Of a stretch of DNA of 19,618 nt, positions 1 through 8,449 are shown piece after piece. Each line of letters begins with the position of its first letter. The stretch's first letter is position 1. Origin of the DNA: Willaertia magna (taxonomy: Eukaryota > Heterolobosea > Eutetramitea > Acrasida > Naegleriidae); contig CADWAF010002530.1 in assembly GCA_902984215.1 (NCBI GenBank), forward strand, positions 1-19,618, read 5' to 3'. The translations under genes and the position numbers were made by a program. A model generated the notes under the pieces. It worked only from the letters and a program-made list of their open reading frames with translations. It was not told where the DNA came from and ran no database searches.

Positions 1-18
1 TAATACACTGGTAATATA

Positions 19-1809
19 ATGATAGAGTTAATTTATGAGATGCTATTATTTCTTGACACAAGAGAAAGAAAAATAGTACGTCAAGTATCAAAAATATTTA
101 ATAGAGTTTATTTCATGTTACCAATTAATAGAGTTGTATTTATCAATCAGGAACAATGGGAAAAATATAGTCGTTATTATAAACAATTTAAAAATATGAA
201 ATCATTTAATTTAAGTAAACTAAAAGATTATAATCAATTAGAAAATATTTTAAACACATTTATGGTAAATCCAATTGTAAAATATAATTGTAACTTTCTT
301 AAATTAAATGATATTACCATTAATGGAGAGGAACATTCTAATTTTTTTTGTCCAATAAAAACTAACAACAACAATAACTTACAAAATACCTTATTACAAA
401 AAGCAACAGATATCCATATCAATAAATTAACCTTAAATTGTTGGCCAGATATATTTAACAATAAACAATTTCAATTCCATATTAAACAATTGAGTTGTTT
501 AGTGCCCTTAGATTTTACAGAAGCTTTTTATCAATTTATTGAAAGAGGGAATGGAAGGACAATTAAAGAACTTACTTTAAAATTAATTGAAAATAATAAT
601 CAATCACCACCTCTATTAAATAAAGAGGAAGATAAAAATGGTAAATTAAAGATATTTAATTTATTTAATAGTGATAAAGATAGTTTATTAAAAGAATTGC
701 GAGTATTAACTTTACAATTTCATTTAATTAAAAACGATAATAACAACCAATTAAATTCTTTACAACTTTTTAATATGAATGAAACACTAAAAGTATTAAA
801 CTTATCTAACTATCTACCTTCTAACCACATTGCAACAATTATTAAATCAAATACCTTAGAAGAAGTTAATATTGACTTTAATTTATACAAAGAAAACTTT
901 AAAATAGAAATTATTGGAAAGAACATTAAATCAGTAGCGTTAAATGGTGTGGAAAGAGAAACTATACAAAATAGAGGAGATTTTTATACTATTCATTCTG
1001 ATAAATTAAAAACATTACGTTTAGGTAGTTTATTACAAGAAAGGGTATATTCATTAAGGGTTAATGATATGTCTGGTGTTTATGATAGATTTAATAATAG
1101 GAGTGATGATAATTCAGATTGTTTTGTAAACAATTTAACTTTACAATGCCCAAGATTATATATTTTTGAAATTAAAAATATTAAACATTTATATTTAAAA
1201 GCTGCCAACAGAAATTTAGAAATGGAATATAAAAGAATTGAATATTTAACTATTGCACCAACTTTATTAGTAAAATTAAAAAAGAATTTAGATTTTACAA
1301 GAAAAATTACAGTACTTAATGGGAAGGCAATAGATTGGGAATTATTAATTAAAAAACTTGGAGTAATTACAGTGAAATCAAATTTAGAGAAATTAGTGGT
1401 TAATAAACAATCTACTGGGATTAGTTGTGCATTAAATACATTGTTGAGGATTAAGAAGTTAGTGATTGATGGTGGAAATCCAGAGTTGATTGACGTTCAA
1501 GCAAATGAAATGTTTATGGGAAGGGAAATGAGGTGTAAAGAATTAAATTATTTAAATCAATTAGAAGATATTCAAATTAATGGAATGAAAGTATTAGATA
1601 ATAATGCTCTATTTTCTTTGTTAAATAACAACAGAGAATCTTTAAGAAGAATTTCTCTGGTTGGATTGAGGGGGATTACAAGGGAAGCTTTTTTAATTGA
1701 AAAAGAAGATGAGGAAGGGAAAGTGGTACACGAAGAAATGGGTTTTCCAAAGCTAGTGGAATGTCAAATGTTAAACAACACTTTTTTAGATTTGCAATTA
1801 GTTAAATAA
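19..1809 (+). CDS. F-box / leucine-rich-repeat-like protein
   Basis: A 596-residue open frame that I read as an F-box protein with degenerate leucine-rich repeats, i.e. a probable substrate receptor of an SCF ubiquitin ligase. The N-terminus (about residues 2-35, with LIYEMLLFLDTRERKIVRQV) has the F-box spacing of hydrophobic residues, followed by a Ser-Lys-x-Phe-Asn segment in place of the usual Cys-x-x-Trp. From about residue 130 to the end there are repeated Leu-x-x-Leu-x-Leu/Ile strands (for example LKVLNLSN, LKTLRLGS, VNNLTLQC, LRRISLVG), typical of irregular LRRs. The ATG at 19 is the first in frame after a stop at 1-3, so the start is inside the window unless an upstream exon is spliced in. 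The usual Leu-Pro beginning of an F-box is absent, so a small 5' exon is possible. Seen: motif pattern. Inferred: SCF role. Confidence 0.7.
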   Translation: MIELIYEMLLFLDTRERKIVRQVSKIFNRVYFMLPINRVVFINQEQWEKYSRYYKQFKNMKSFNLSKLKDYNQLENILNTFMVNPIVKYNCNFLKLNDITINGEEHSNFFCPIKTNNNNNLQNTLLQKATDIHINKLTLNCWPDIFNNKQFQFHIKQLSCLVPLDFTEAFYQFIERGNGRTIKELTLKLIENNNQSPPLLNKEEDKNGKLKIFNLFNSDKDSLLKELRVLTLQFHLIKNDNNNQLNSLQLFNMNETLKVLNLSNYLPSNHIATIIKSNTLEEVNIDFNLYKENFKIEIIGKNIKSVALNGVERETIQNRGDFYTIHSDKLKTLRLGSLLQERVYSLRVNDMSGVYDRFNNRSDDNSDCFVNNLTLQCPRLYIFEIKNIKHLYLKAANRNLEMEYKRIEYLTIAPTLLVKLKKNLDFTRKITVLNGKAIDWELLIKKLGVITVKSNLEKLVVNKQSTGISCALNTLLRIKKLVIDGGNPELIDVQANEMFMGREMRCKELNYLNQLEDIQINGMKVLDNNALFSLLNNNRESLRRISLVGLRGITREAFLIEKEDEEGKVVHEEMGFPKLVECQMLNNTFLDLQLVK

Positions 1810-1844
1810 ATTCCATTGTAACCAATTAAATTCTTATAAATTAT

Positions 1845-2074
1845 GTAGCTCACTAAAAAAAATGTTGTAAGGCTTACGTTAAAGTTAAAAATATTTTTGA
1901 AGTTGTCTTAATAGGTGGGTTGACCAATATCAGCTGTTCAACAAGGTGTAACTAATTTCTTTCACAAGAAACCTTTAAATAATCACTTGCCCTGATGAAG
2001 TAGTAGCTCTAGGTTCTGCCAAGCACGATTATTACATTATCGAATACACTGCTTTAGACATTTAGTGATATAGC
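1845..2074 (+). pseudogene. Decayed fragment of an Hsp70 gene (end of the nucleotide-binding domain)
   Basis: The gap after the F-box gene holds a broken Hsp70 reading frame. Frame A (from 1866) gives KAYVKVKNI then EVVLIGGLTNI, matching the third Hsp70 signature (V-x-L-x-G-G-x-T-x-I-P). After a one-base shift near 1929 the next frame gives SAVQQGVTNFFHKKPLNN, matching the usual AVQ-x-x-V-x-x-F-F-x-K-x-P-N segment. After a second shift near 1990 the third frame gives PDEVVALGSAK, matching the conserved NPDEAVALGAA block. The three blocks are in the correct order and spacing. Two frameshifts and in-frame stops rule out a coding exon. Similarity fades beyond about 2030 and is uncertain before 1866. 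No intact Hsp70 gene is in this window, so the source copy lies elsewhere. The boundaries are approximate. Confidence 0.72.
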
Positions 2075-2240
2075 ACATTTCAATCCTACATCTTTAAATC
2101 ATTAAGTGTTAAATTTAACAAGATTATTAAAGGCAAGGAACAGTCAATGTACATCATTCACTAAGGTGATTAACATTAAGAAAGGAAAATACATGAAAAA
2201 GGAAAACATTAAGAAGTAGTGACAAAGAAAAAACTATTTA

Positions 2241-2279
2241 AAAAAGACGTCAATTTAAAAAAAAAGATCGTCAATTAAA
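2241..2279. repeat. Two imperfect 19-20 bp tandem copies upstream of the RING gene
   Basis: An A-run followed by GACGTCAATT (2241-2259) is repeated as an A-run followed by GATCGTCAATT (2261-2279), ending just before the ATG at 2290. The first copy carries the palindrome GACGTC. This may be a promoter element or simply 5' leader; the sequence alone does not decide. The rest of 2075-2289 is AT-rich leader with no recognised feature. Confidence 0.35.
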
Positions 2280-2289
2280 TAATCACCTA

Positions 2290-3351
2290 ATGTCTAATAG
2301 TACTATTCAAATAATTAATAATAACACTAGTAGTGCTGTTGTTCTTTACAATTCTTACCTTCCTACTTCTTCTTATTCATCTTATAATAATAATTCAACA
2401 CATTTAAATCATGATTATTGGGAACATTTTAGTTATTATGGCTATCTAGTTTTAATTCATCCAATCATTCCTCTTTTCTTAAAAGAATCAGTACCGGAAG
2501 TTTTACATTTTCTAGGTTTTCTTCTTTCTAGAATAGTCTTCTATGGAATAATATTAATAGAAGGAGATGGTTTCTTCATCCTATACTGTATCCATAAAGG
2601 CTTTGTTACTACCAACCCTAAAGCCTTCACCATCTATCTCTTCTGTATCGTTATCAAACGATTGTACTTTAATTATAAGAATTTTTTAATGAGTAAATTA
2701 ATTTATCAAAACGGTTACATTCAAGGCGCGAGGGAATCTGTAAATTTAATTCATGTCAATGATTTTCAGTTGTTAGACTATTCACAAACGCAGTTGACTG
2801 AAAGGTATAATTATATTCAATTAAAATATATAAAGAAAAAAGTATTAGAATTTTTAGATACAATTTCAAAATTATTACCTAATAATGATAGTGTTAATAT
2901 GAACAGTAATGAATTAAGGATTAATAGTGAGAAAATTAATGGATTGGAAGAAGATGAAAATCCATTAAGAGATGAAGAGTTAGACATGTCAACTGTTATT
3001 GCCTCACATAAATGTTGTATATGTTTTGATGAAACTGTAAATATTCTATTTAATCCGTGTAGACATTTAGCAATTTGTCAAGAATGTTATGAATCTTATT
3101 TAAGTGAAAAATTAGAACAAGATAAAAATCTAAAATGTATTTTATGTAATTCAAATGTGTCATCTATAGATTATGCCCCAAAGAAAAGATATGTTCAAAA
3201 TAGAATAAGTGTAGATGATTATCATCAATTGGGTAGTTTAAATACACAAAGAGAGTTAATGAAATTAGCGCTTTATGTAAATAACAATTCGGAAATTAAA
3301 CAAAGGTTATTAGATCCAACAATTTTTGATAGAGATGATTTATATCAATAA
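2290..3351 (+). CDS. Membrane-associated C3HC4 RING-finger protein (putative E3 ubiquitin ligase)
   Basis: A 353-residue protein with a C-terminal RING finger. The zinc ligands are visible in C3HC4 order: Cys242, Cys245, Cys257, His259, Cys263, Cys266, Cys283, Cys286. The sequence around the middle ligands (NPCRHLAIC) resembles the RING of the MUL1/IAP type (LPCGHLAxC), except that Arg replaces the Gly of CGH. Residues about 50-65, 70-100 and 111-125 are strongly hydrophobic, so the protein probably sits in a membrane with the RING in the cytosol. An Asn/Ser/Tyr-rich N-terminus and an acidic linker (215-232) flank the membrane part. Known of the family: such RINGs bind an E2 enzyme and promote ubiquitin transfer. 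Inferred: the membrane E3 role and topology; the organelle cannot be told. No intron is needed. The ATG at 2290 is the first in frame. Confidence 0.78.
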   Translation: MSNSTIQIINNNTSSAVVLYNSYLPTSSYSSYNNNSTHLNHDYWEHFSYYGYLVLIHPIIPLFLKESVPEVLHFLGFLLSRIVFYGIILIEGDGFFILYCIHKGFVTTNPKAFTIYLFCIVIKRLYFNYKNFLMSKLIYQNGYIQGARESVNLIHVNDFQLLDYSQTQLTERYNYIQLKYIKKKVLEFLDTISKLLPNNDSVNMNSNELRINSEKINGLEEDENPLRDEELDMSTVIASHKCCICFDETVNILFNPCRHLAICQECYESYLSEKLEQDKNLKCILCNSNVSSIDYAPKKRYVQNRISVDDYHQLGSLNTQRELMKLALYVNNNSEIKQRLLDPTIFDRDDLYQ

Positions 3352-3757
3352 TTACAGTCAATTGTTATCATTCTACAATTGGTTAAATAATTAAAATAAA
3401 ATTTAACTATTTTATTTTATTGTAAATATGGATTCACACCCTTGTATACAACAATTACAAAGAAGAAACAATAGAGAAAGGAATAATTCACACTCCCAAA
3501 ATATAATATGCGAATAAAACATTACAAAAAGAAATTCACAAACCAATTTCCATTGTAAATTAAATGTCACATTCACAAGAAGCTCAAAACCTAGAAAATT
3601 CAATGAATTAAAACCCTCAAATCGAAAACAACCTCAAACAATTAGTCACTTCTCTCCATTTTAACACGAGATTATTTCGGAAATTTCTAAAGTGACCGGA
3701 CAAAGAAATAAAATTCTTTAAAAAAATTAAAAATTCTATCAATTTTGAATAAAAATA
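3352..3757. other. Intergenic stretch before the aminotransferase gene
   Basis: About 400 bases between two plus-strand genes. I see no convincing gene. The open frame on the minus strand (3412-3603) encodes only a hydrophobic Leu/Phe/Cys-rich string of the kind A/T-rich DNA yields by chance. The last part is presumably the promoter and leader of the aminotransferase gene (AATAAAAATA just before the ATG). No repeat or RNA gene was recognised. Confidence 0.5.
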
Positions 3758-5159
3758 ATGCTTAGACGTTCAGTCACCCGTTTCAATAAATTCAATGCTG
3801 CAGCTACCTTTTTAAAACAACAACAAAGAAATTTTAACGTTAATAAGTGTTGCTTAGAAAAACTTTCAAGTGAAGATGTAATTAAGTTAGAGAATGATTA
3901 CTCTGCTCATAAGTAAGTATTTATCTATTCCGTAATTTGATAACTAATAAACTTCCGATAGCTATCATCCATTGAAAGTAGTTTTTGAAAGAGCCGAAGG
4001 AGTATATGTTTATGATCCAGAAAATAAAAGATATTATGATTTCCTTTCAGCTTACAGTGCAGTAAACCAAGGACATTGTCATCCAAAGATTATTGCTGCT
4101 TTAGTTGAACAAGCCAAGAATGTAACCTTATCTAGTCGTGCATTTTACAATAATGTATTTGGTAGATGGGCTAAGTATGTGACAGACTTATTTGGTTTTG
4201 ATAAAGTTTTACCAATGAATACAGGTGCAGAAGCAGTTGAAACTGCATTAAAGGCAGCAAGAAAGTGGGGTTATGAAAAGAAGGGTATTCCAAACAATGA
4301 AGCTATTATTATTGCTTGTTCAGGTAACTTCCATGGTAGAACCTTAGGTGTTATTAGTTTCAGTGATAGTGATGAAACTAGAGATGGTTTTGGTCCATTC
4401 TTACCAGGCGTATTAGTTGCTAAATATAATAGTGTTGAATCTTTAAAGGAATTGTTAGAAAAGTTCGGACCAAATGTTGCTGGATTTTTAATTGAACCAA
4501 TTCAAGGTGAAGCTGGTGTTAGAGTTCCAGATGAAGGATATATTCAAGAATGTTACAAACTTTGTAAACAACATAATGTTTTATTTATTTGTGATGAAAT
4601 CCAAACTGGTTTAGGTCGTACTGGTAAATTATTATGTTATGAATATAGTTTAGATAAAACAAAAGGTGAAAAGCCAGATATTTTAGTTTTAGGTAAAGCT
4701 TTATCAGGTGGTGTTTTCCCAGTTTCTTGTATTTTAGCTGACAATGCTGTTATGGATGTTTTCACTCCAGGTACTCATGGTTCTACTTATGGTGGTAATC
4801 CTCTTGGTTGTGCAACCTCAATTGCTGCATTAGATGTTTTACAAGAAGAAAAGTTAACTGAAAATGCATATAGACTAGGTGAAATTTTCAGAGCTGAATG
4901 TCAAGAATTAGTTGGTGGTATTGTTGAAAAGGTTAGAGGTAGAGGTTTATTAAATGCTTTTGTTATGAATCACAATAAGATGCATGGAAAGAATTCTTAT
5001 GACCTTTGTTGTAGATTAAAGGAATGTGGTTTACTTGCAAAACAAACACATGACAACATTATTAGATTTGCCCCACCATTAGTTATGACTGAAGAACAAT
5101 TAAGAGAATGTATTGGTATTATAAAGAAGGTTGTTAGAGAATTTGAACAAAAACAATAA
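3758..5159 (+). CDS. OAT: Ornithine aminotransferase, mitochondrial (two exons)
   Basis: This encodes ornithine delta-aminotransferase, the PLP enzyme that turns ornithine and 2-oxoglutarate into glutamate semialdehyde and glutamate, linking arginine and proline metabolism. Exon 1 is 3758-3912 and exon 2 is 3962-5159; joined they give 450 residues, close to animal OAT. The splice restores the conserved SAHNYHPL segment (Asn52 codon split 2+1). Residues 1-30 are rich in Arg, Asn, Gln and Ala with no acidic residue, a good mitochondrial targeting peptide. Conserved parts include SAVNQGHCHPKI, NTGAEAVETALK, the Asp-containing DEIQTGLGRTG (about 263-273) that holds the PLP ring nitrogen, and the PLP lysine in LGKALSGG (Lys297). 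The TTG at 3972 only looks like a start if exon 1 is missed. Codons are more T-ending and even than in neighbouring genes, as in a well-expressed gene. Confidence 0.96.
3913..3961 (+). other. Intron in the ornithine aminotransferase gene (49 nt)
   Basis: Donor GTAAGT and acceptor GATAG, phase 2. A TAACTAATAAAC segment about 15-20 bases before the acceptor resembles a branch site (TACTAAC type). Removal joins two parts of a conserved protein block, so the boundaries are well supported. Confidence 0.92.
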
Positions 5160-5312
5160 ATTAAGTTGAAATACAACAAACTCAACATTTTGTTTCTTGC
5201 TCATCATGAATACATTGCAAAATTTTTATTTAAAGTTAAAAAACACTGTGTCCCGCCAAATACCGTTAGCTTTTTGAAATTACAATCGTTTAATGAATTC
5301 AAGAAAGAAAAA

Positions 5313-6725
5313 ATGTTCAAAAAACAAGACGAACCATCAAATGCAGAAGAAGAAATATTAGAAGAACAAACACCAATTAGAAAAAGAAGAAAAAGAGTTC
5401 CAGTAAAGAATAACGATGAAATAACAACAAACCAACAATCTTCTTCAACAACAATAGAAAAAACATTAGACTTTACAGAAAATAATAATATGGATGAAGA
5501 AGAAAAGATAATAATAAATAACCAATTTAATAATAATACTGAACTACAACAACAACCTATAGAAGAAGGAGAAGATTTTATTAAACGTAAACGAAGAAAA
5601 TCTAGAAGATCCATTCAGAAAATAACAAATGAAAATGTCACAAAAATAGTTATAGTTAACAATATTCATAAAACTCCTTCTCCCAAAAAACAACAACAAG
5701 AAAATTCTATAAAAACATTAACTCAAAATAACAATAGTAGTTCTCTCACAATAATTAATAATATTAACACTATTCCTACAACACCAAATAATAAAAATAA
5801 TGCCTCTTTTACAATAAATAACGTTGATAACAATAATCATGAAGAAAAAAAAGAAGAAGAAGAAATTAAACCAATTGAATATTTTCAGGAAATTCTTTCC
5901 AGCAATAAATTATTTCATCTTTCAAAAATTTTACATTATGTAAAGGATTTTATTTACAACACAAAAAATAAAACATTTGACAATTTAACAGTTGACACAT
6001 TTATTTTACAATTTATAAAAAAACAAATTCAATTAAGATTACAAAAAGCAAAAGAAATGAAATTAACAAATTTACCAGAAAAATTAGAACAAAAACTTTC
6101 TGATTTATTCACAATTGTTATACCATACTTACGTAAAGTAGAAGAGAAACAAGATTATTTAAATTCTTGTTTTGAAAGTAATTATAGTTCATGTTTATAT
6201 AGATTATTTGTAAGGTTTTATATTCCCTCAAGTATAGATATAGCTATGGGTAGAAGTGTTACTGGACCAAGGTTTTTACAGCCTGAAGAAGATAAGGATT
6301 ATGAATTGAGGGATAAGGAGAGGGATGAGATTGAAAGGAAGATTACGGAGATGTACGAGTTGAAGGCTAAGGCTAAGATGATGGGTAGTGGAGGTGATGA
6401 TGGTTCGGAAGAGATGATGAAGGATGTTGGGGTGGTTAGTGAGCCTTTAAAAGAGTTGTTAGAGAAACATAAACATAGATATATGAATGGACAGAATAGG
6501 TTATTACTTCAATTAGCAACACCTTCTCTATTTGTTAAAAGTGGTGATTTATTTAATCATAGCAGAATACAAAAGTTGGAAGCACAAAGGAAACAACAAG
6601 AAATGTTACAAATGAAGAAGAAATTGGCTCATTCTTCTACAGTTCAAGTGGAGATGCCTGCTGATAGATTTACTGGAGGAATTAAGGTGAAAAAGAAGAA
6701 GAATAATAAAAGAAAAAAACAATAG
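5313..6725 (+). CDS. Unidentified basic, low-complexity, probably nuclear protein
   Basis: A 470-residue protein I do not recognise. The first ATG is at 5313; the open frame extends back to 5166 only with non-ATG codons. Residues 1-185 are disordered: acidic runs, Asn/Gln/Thr tracts and two basic clusters (IRKRRKRVP near 22-30, IKRKRRKSRR near 90-99) that look like nuclear localisation signals, plus a TPSPKK motif typical of proline-directed phosphorylation. Residues about 187-315 form a mostly helical Leu/Ile/Lys-rich region ending in LYRLFVRFYIPSS, followed by a short conserved-looking GRSVTGPRFLQPEE. Residues 325-355 and 414-438 are charged coiled-coil-like helices, and the C-terminus is Lys-rich (KVKKKKNNKRKK). 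It begins 153 bases after the aminotransferase stop. Seen: composition and layout. Inferred: nuclear location. The function is unknown. Confidence 0.7.
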   Translation: MFKKQDEPSNAEEEILEEQTPIRKRRKRVPVKNNDEITTNQQSSSTTIEKTLDFTENNNMDEEEKIIINNQFNNNTELQQQPIEEGEDFIKRKRRKSRRSIQKITNENVTKIVIVNNIHKTPSPKKQQQENSIKTLTQNNNSSSLTIINNINTIPTTPNNKNNASFTINNVDNNNHEEKKEEEEIKPIEYFQEILSSNKLFHLSKILHYVKDFIYNTKNKTFDNLTVDTFILQFIKKQIQLRLQKAKEMKLTNLPEKLEQKLSDLFTIVIPYLRKVEEKQDYLNSCFESNYSSCLYRLFVRFYIPSSIDIAMGRSVTGPRFLQPEEDKDYELRDKERDEIERKITEMYELKAKAKMMGSGGDDGSEEMMKDVGVVSEPLKELLEKHKHRYMNGQNRLLLQLATPSLFVKSGDLFNHSRIQKLEAQRKQQEMLQMKKKLAHSSTVQVEMPADRFTGGIKVKKKKNNKRKKQ

Positions 6726-7133
6726 TTTTGTAAGAAATTATTACTGTAATCATTAAAGCCAATCAAATTCTACAAATTATAAAAAAACCAACAATCAAAA
6801 ACAACACAAACTTTACAATTTATAAAAGACCAATAACAACTCTTTATTTCTTAATTTAGGTTTTTTTAGATTATATTTTTAAAAATTTTATTTTTAATTA
6901 TGTTTAATATATTTATAAAATTTAAAATTTTGTTTTTAATTTTATTAAATAATAATCTTTTTTAAATAAATTATTTAATTTAAGGTTTTATTAATAATTA
7001 TAATTGAATTTTTATTAAAATATATTTAAAGATTTATTATAATTATATTTAGTATTTACATTAAATAAAATTCATTTTTAATAATAATAAATTTTAACAC
7101 ATAATGATATAACTATTTTTTAATTAAAAAACT

Positions 7134-7585
7134 AAATATTTTGCTATATAATAAAAAAAGTTAAAAAATATTAGTATAGTAATAAATTAAATTTTTTTTT
7201 AACCTTTAAATTATCACAAATAAATAAATAAAAAATCTTTACAAATAGTAATTATAAAAAATCTATTAATAAAGTTTAAAGTTTAAAGATTAATTAGTAA
7301 TATAAAAATGAATATTAAAATAAATATTCATTTTAATTTTCTTTTTTTTCCTTTGTTTTCTCTTTTTATTTTTTTTAATAGGTTTTTTAAAATATATAAA
7401 TTAACATAACTGCTTATATTTAATAATAATTTTTTTTTCATTTACAATAACTTAAAAATTAAAACATTAAATCATTTTTAAAATATCTATAACAATAATA
7501 AAATATGAGTTTTCAGTGTTTTGTAATAAATTATTTTATAATTATTTTTTTAAAATTTAACTATCCTCAGTATAGCAAAATATTT
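7134..7585. repeat. Long-range inverted repeat, 15-bp perfect arms, about 450 bp apart end to end
   Basis: AAATATTTTGCTATA at 7134-7148 is exactly complementary to TATAGCAAAATATTT at 7571-7585. Three more outer bases match with one mismatch (ACT on the left against ACC on the opposite strand of the right). The arms contain a G and a C in a block that almost lacks them, which makes chance less likely than for A/T-only arms. The layout resembles the terminal repeats of a short non-autonomous transposon lying about 150 bases upstream of a tRNA gene, but I find no clear target-site duplication and no coding capacity. Confidence 0.45.
7305..7334. repeat. Palindrome with 12-bp arms and 6-nt loop
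   Basis: AAAATGAATATT (7305-7316) and AATATTCATTTT (7323-7334) are perfect inverted copies separated by AAAATA. Each arm includes one G or C. It could form a hairpin or cruciform. It lies inside the larger inverted repeat, roughly in the middle. Confidence 0.6.
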
Positions 7586-7697
7586 GGTCAATGTATTTAA
7601 TTTAATATTTTCTATATTATTTGCATTCTCAAGCATTAAATTAATAACCATTAATAATTGATAACATCAATGTTCTAATGTTATGCCAAGAAAAAGG

Positions 7698-7705
7698 TAT
7701 AAATA
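7698..7705 (+). promoter_or_regulatory. TATA-like box upstream of tRNA-Leu
   Basis: TATAAATA starts 36 bases before the first base of the tRNA, the spacing at which an upstream TATA element helps place TFIIIB on tRNA genes in several protists, yeasts and plants. The match is exact, but A/T-rich DNA makes such strings common. Confidence 0.4.
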
Positions 7706-7733
7706 CATCCAACAAACCCATATTTTTCGAACA

Positions 7734-7816
7734 GGTCAGGTGGCGGAGTGGTCAAACGCGTTAGACTTAAGATCTAATCCCGCATGGGTTCGTGGGTTCA
7801 AATCCCACCCTGACCA
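7734..7816 (+). tRNA. tRNA-Leu(UAA): tRNA-Leu (anticodon UAA)
   Basis: An 83-nt type II tRNA without intron. Acceptor stem GGTCAGG (7734-7740) pairs perfectly with CCTGACC (7809-7815), and the discriminator is A7816. Anticodon stem TTAGA/TCTAA encloses loop CTTAAGA with anticodon TAA at 7768-7770. A long variable arm follows (about 7778-7791), as expected for leucine. T-stem GTGGG/CCCAC encloses TTCAAAT. Internal A-box (TGGCGGAGTGG) and B-box (GGTTCAAATCC) are present. The 3' CCA is not encoded. The downstream SELENOF gene converges on it. Confidence 0.96.
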
Positions 7817-7822
7817 GTATCA

Positions 7823-7826
7823 TTTT
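7823..7826 (+). terminator. RNA polymerase III T-run terminator of tRNA-Leu
   Basis: TTTT begins 7 bases after the end of the tRNA, the usual pol III stop signal and distance. Confidence 0.6.
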
Positions 7827-7873
7827 GCATTGAAAATTTTCTTAACCAAACGGAAATAATTAAATACACCACT

Positions 7874-8449
7874 TTATTCTTCTAATTTCTCTTGTAAGAA
7901 TTCTCTAATTTCATTCATATTCCAATTCTTAATAGAAAGTACTTCTTCACTACCATCTTTACGTGTCATTAACAGAGAAGGCATTGCTCCATTTTGATGC
8001 TAATAATTTCAATCAATAAATTTATGATTATTATTAAAATAGATTTTAAAACTTACACGTAAACTCAAATTATTAAATTTATTTAAATAAGATTTCATAA
8101 AATTTCCAACTTCAGGGAAACTTCTAATATTGCAATTACAATATATTAAATACCCTTTGTTAAATTCTTTCTTTTTTAATAAATCTTTATTTAAATTATT
8201 ATTTTCAGTTAAATTATTAGATTGTTGACAACATTTATTACAATTATCAATAATTGCCTTTTCATTCATATACAATTTAAATTCTTTACATGTTTCACAA
8301 TTTAATTCGCTTGATTTAAATCCTAAATTTTCACATGTAATTTCATCAAATTTCTCTTGACTATCCATTGCGTTTATGAAACTGCATAAAATAAAAATTA
8401 AGAGAAGAAGAAATGGAGAAGATAATCTTCGGAAGGTAAGAACTTGCAT
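7874..8449 (-). CDS. SELENOF: SELENOF (15-kDa selenoprotein) homologue with Cys in place of Sec (two exons)
   Basis: On the minus strand, exon 1 is 8449-8057 and exon 2 is 7999-7874, giving 172 residues. Residues 1-27 form a signal peptide (Leu/Ile-rich core ending SFINA), so the protein enters the ER. Residues 39-74 hold six cysteines in the order C39, C51-x2-C54, C70-x2-C73-C74, matching the Cys-rich region by which SELENOF binds UDP-glucose:glycoprotein glucosyltransferase. The thioredoxin-like domain follows: the redox motif is Cys104-Asn-Cys106 followed by RSFPEV, where animal SELENOF has Cys-Gly-Sec and RFPQV. Exon 2 supplies the C-terminal LSIKNWNMNEIREFL segment, matching the family's LSIxxW ending. 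The codons are TGT and TGC, so no UGA recoding is needed. Known of the family: a glycoprotein-folding quality-control oxidoreductase. Inferred: the same role here. Confidence 0.9.
8000..8056 (-). other. Intron in the SELENOF homologue (57 nt)
   Basis: On the minus strand the donor is GTAAGT and the acceptor is TTATTAG, phase 0 between Arg131 and His132. Without splicing the frame ends in a non-conserved tail of intron codons; with splicing the conserved C-terminus of the family is recovered. Confidence 0.9.

Larger units (their letters stand above)
6726..7697. other. Intergenic block of nearly pure A/T
   Basis: About 970 bases with no gene. From roughly 6860 to 7560 it is almost only A and T with isolated G or C, lower in GC than the other gaps here. 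There are homopolymer runs, a tandem AAAGTTT pair near 7273, a 12-bp-arm palindrome (7305-7334) and a long-range inverted repeat (7134-7148 with 7571-7585). Possible roles are a matrix-attachment or replication-prone region, or the remains of a small mobile element next to a tRNA gene; none is proven by sequence alone. Confidence 0.55.

Noticed and set aside
1991..2010. CTGATGA string reminiscent of a hammerhead ribozyme core
   Set aside because: No matching GAAA core with flanking stems; the bases are explained as the PDEVV codons of the Hsp70 relic.
3412..3603. 63-residue open frame on the minus strand
   Set aside because: Hydrophobic Leu/Phe/Cys string with no family pattern, in an intergenic region between plus-strand genes; consistent with chance in A/T-rich DNA.
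5166..5312. Upstream extension of the 5313 gene to 5166
   Set aside because: It has no ATG; it begins at a TTG and its residues look like untranslated leader.
5204..5614. 136-residue open frame on the minus strand
   Set aside because: Antisense of the basic nuclear-type protein; its Ser/Leu/Phe composition mirrors the Glu/Lys/Asn tracts of the real gene.
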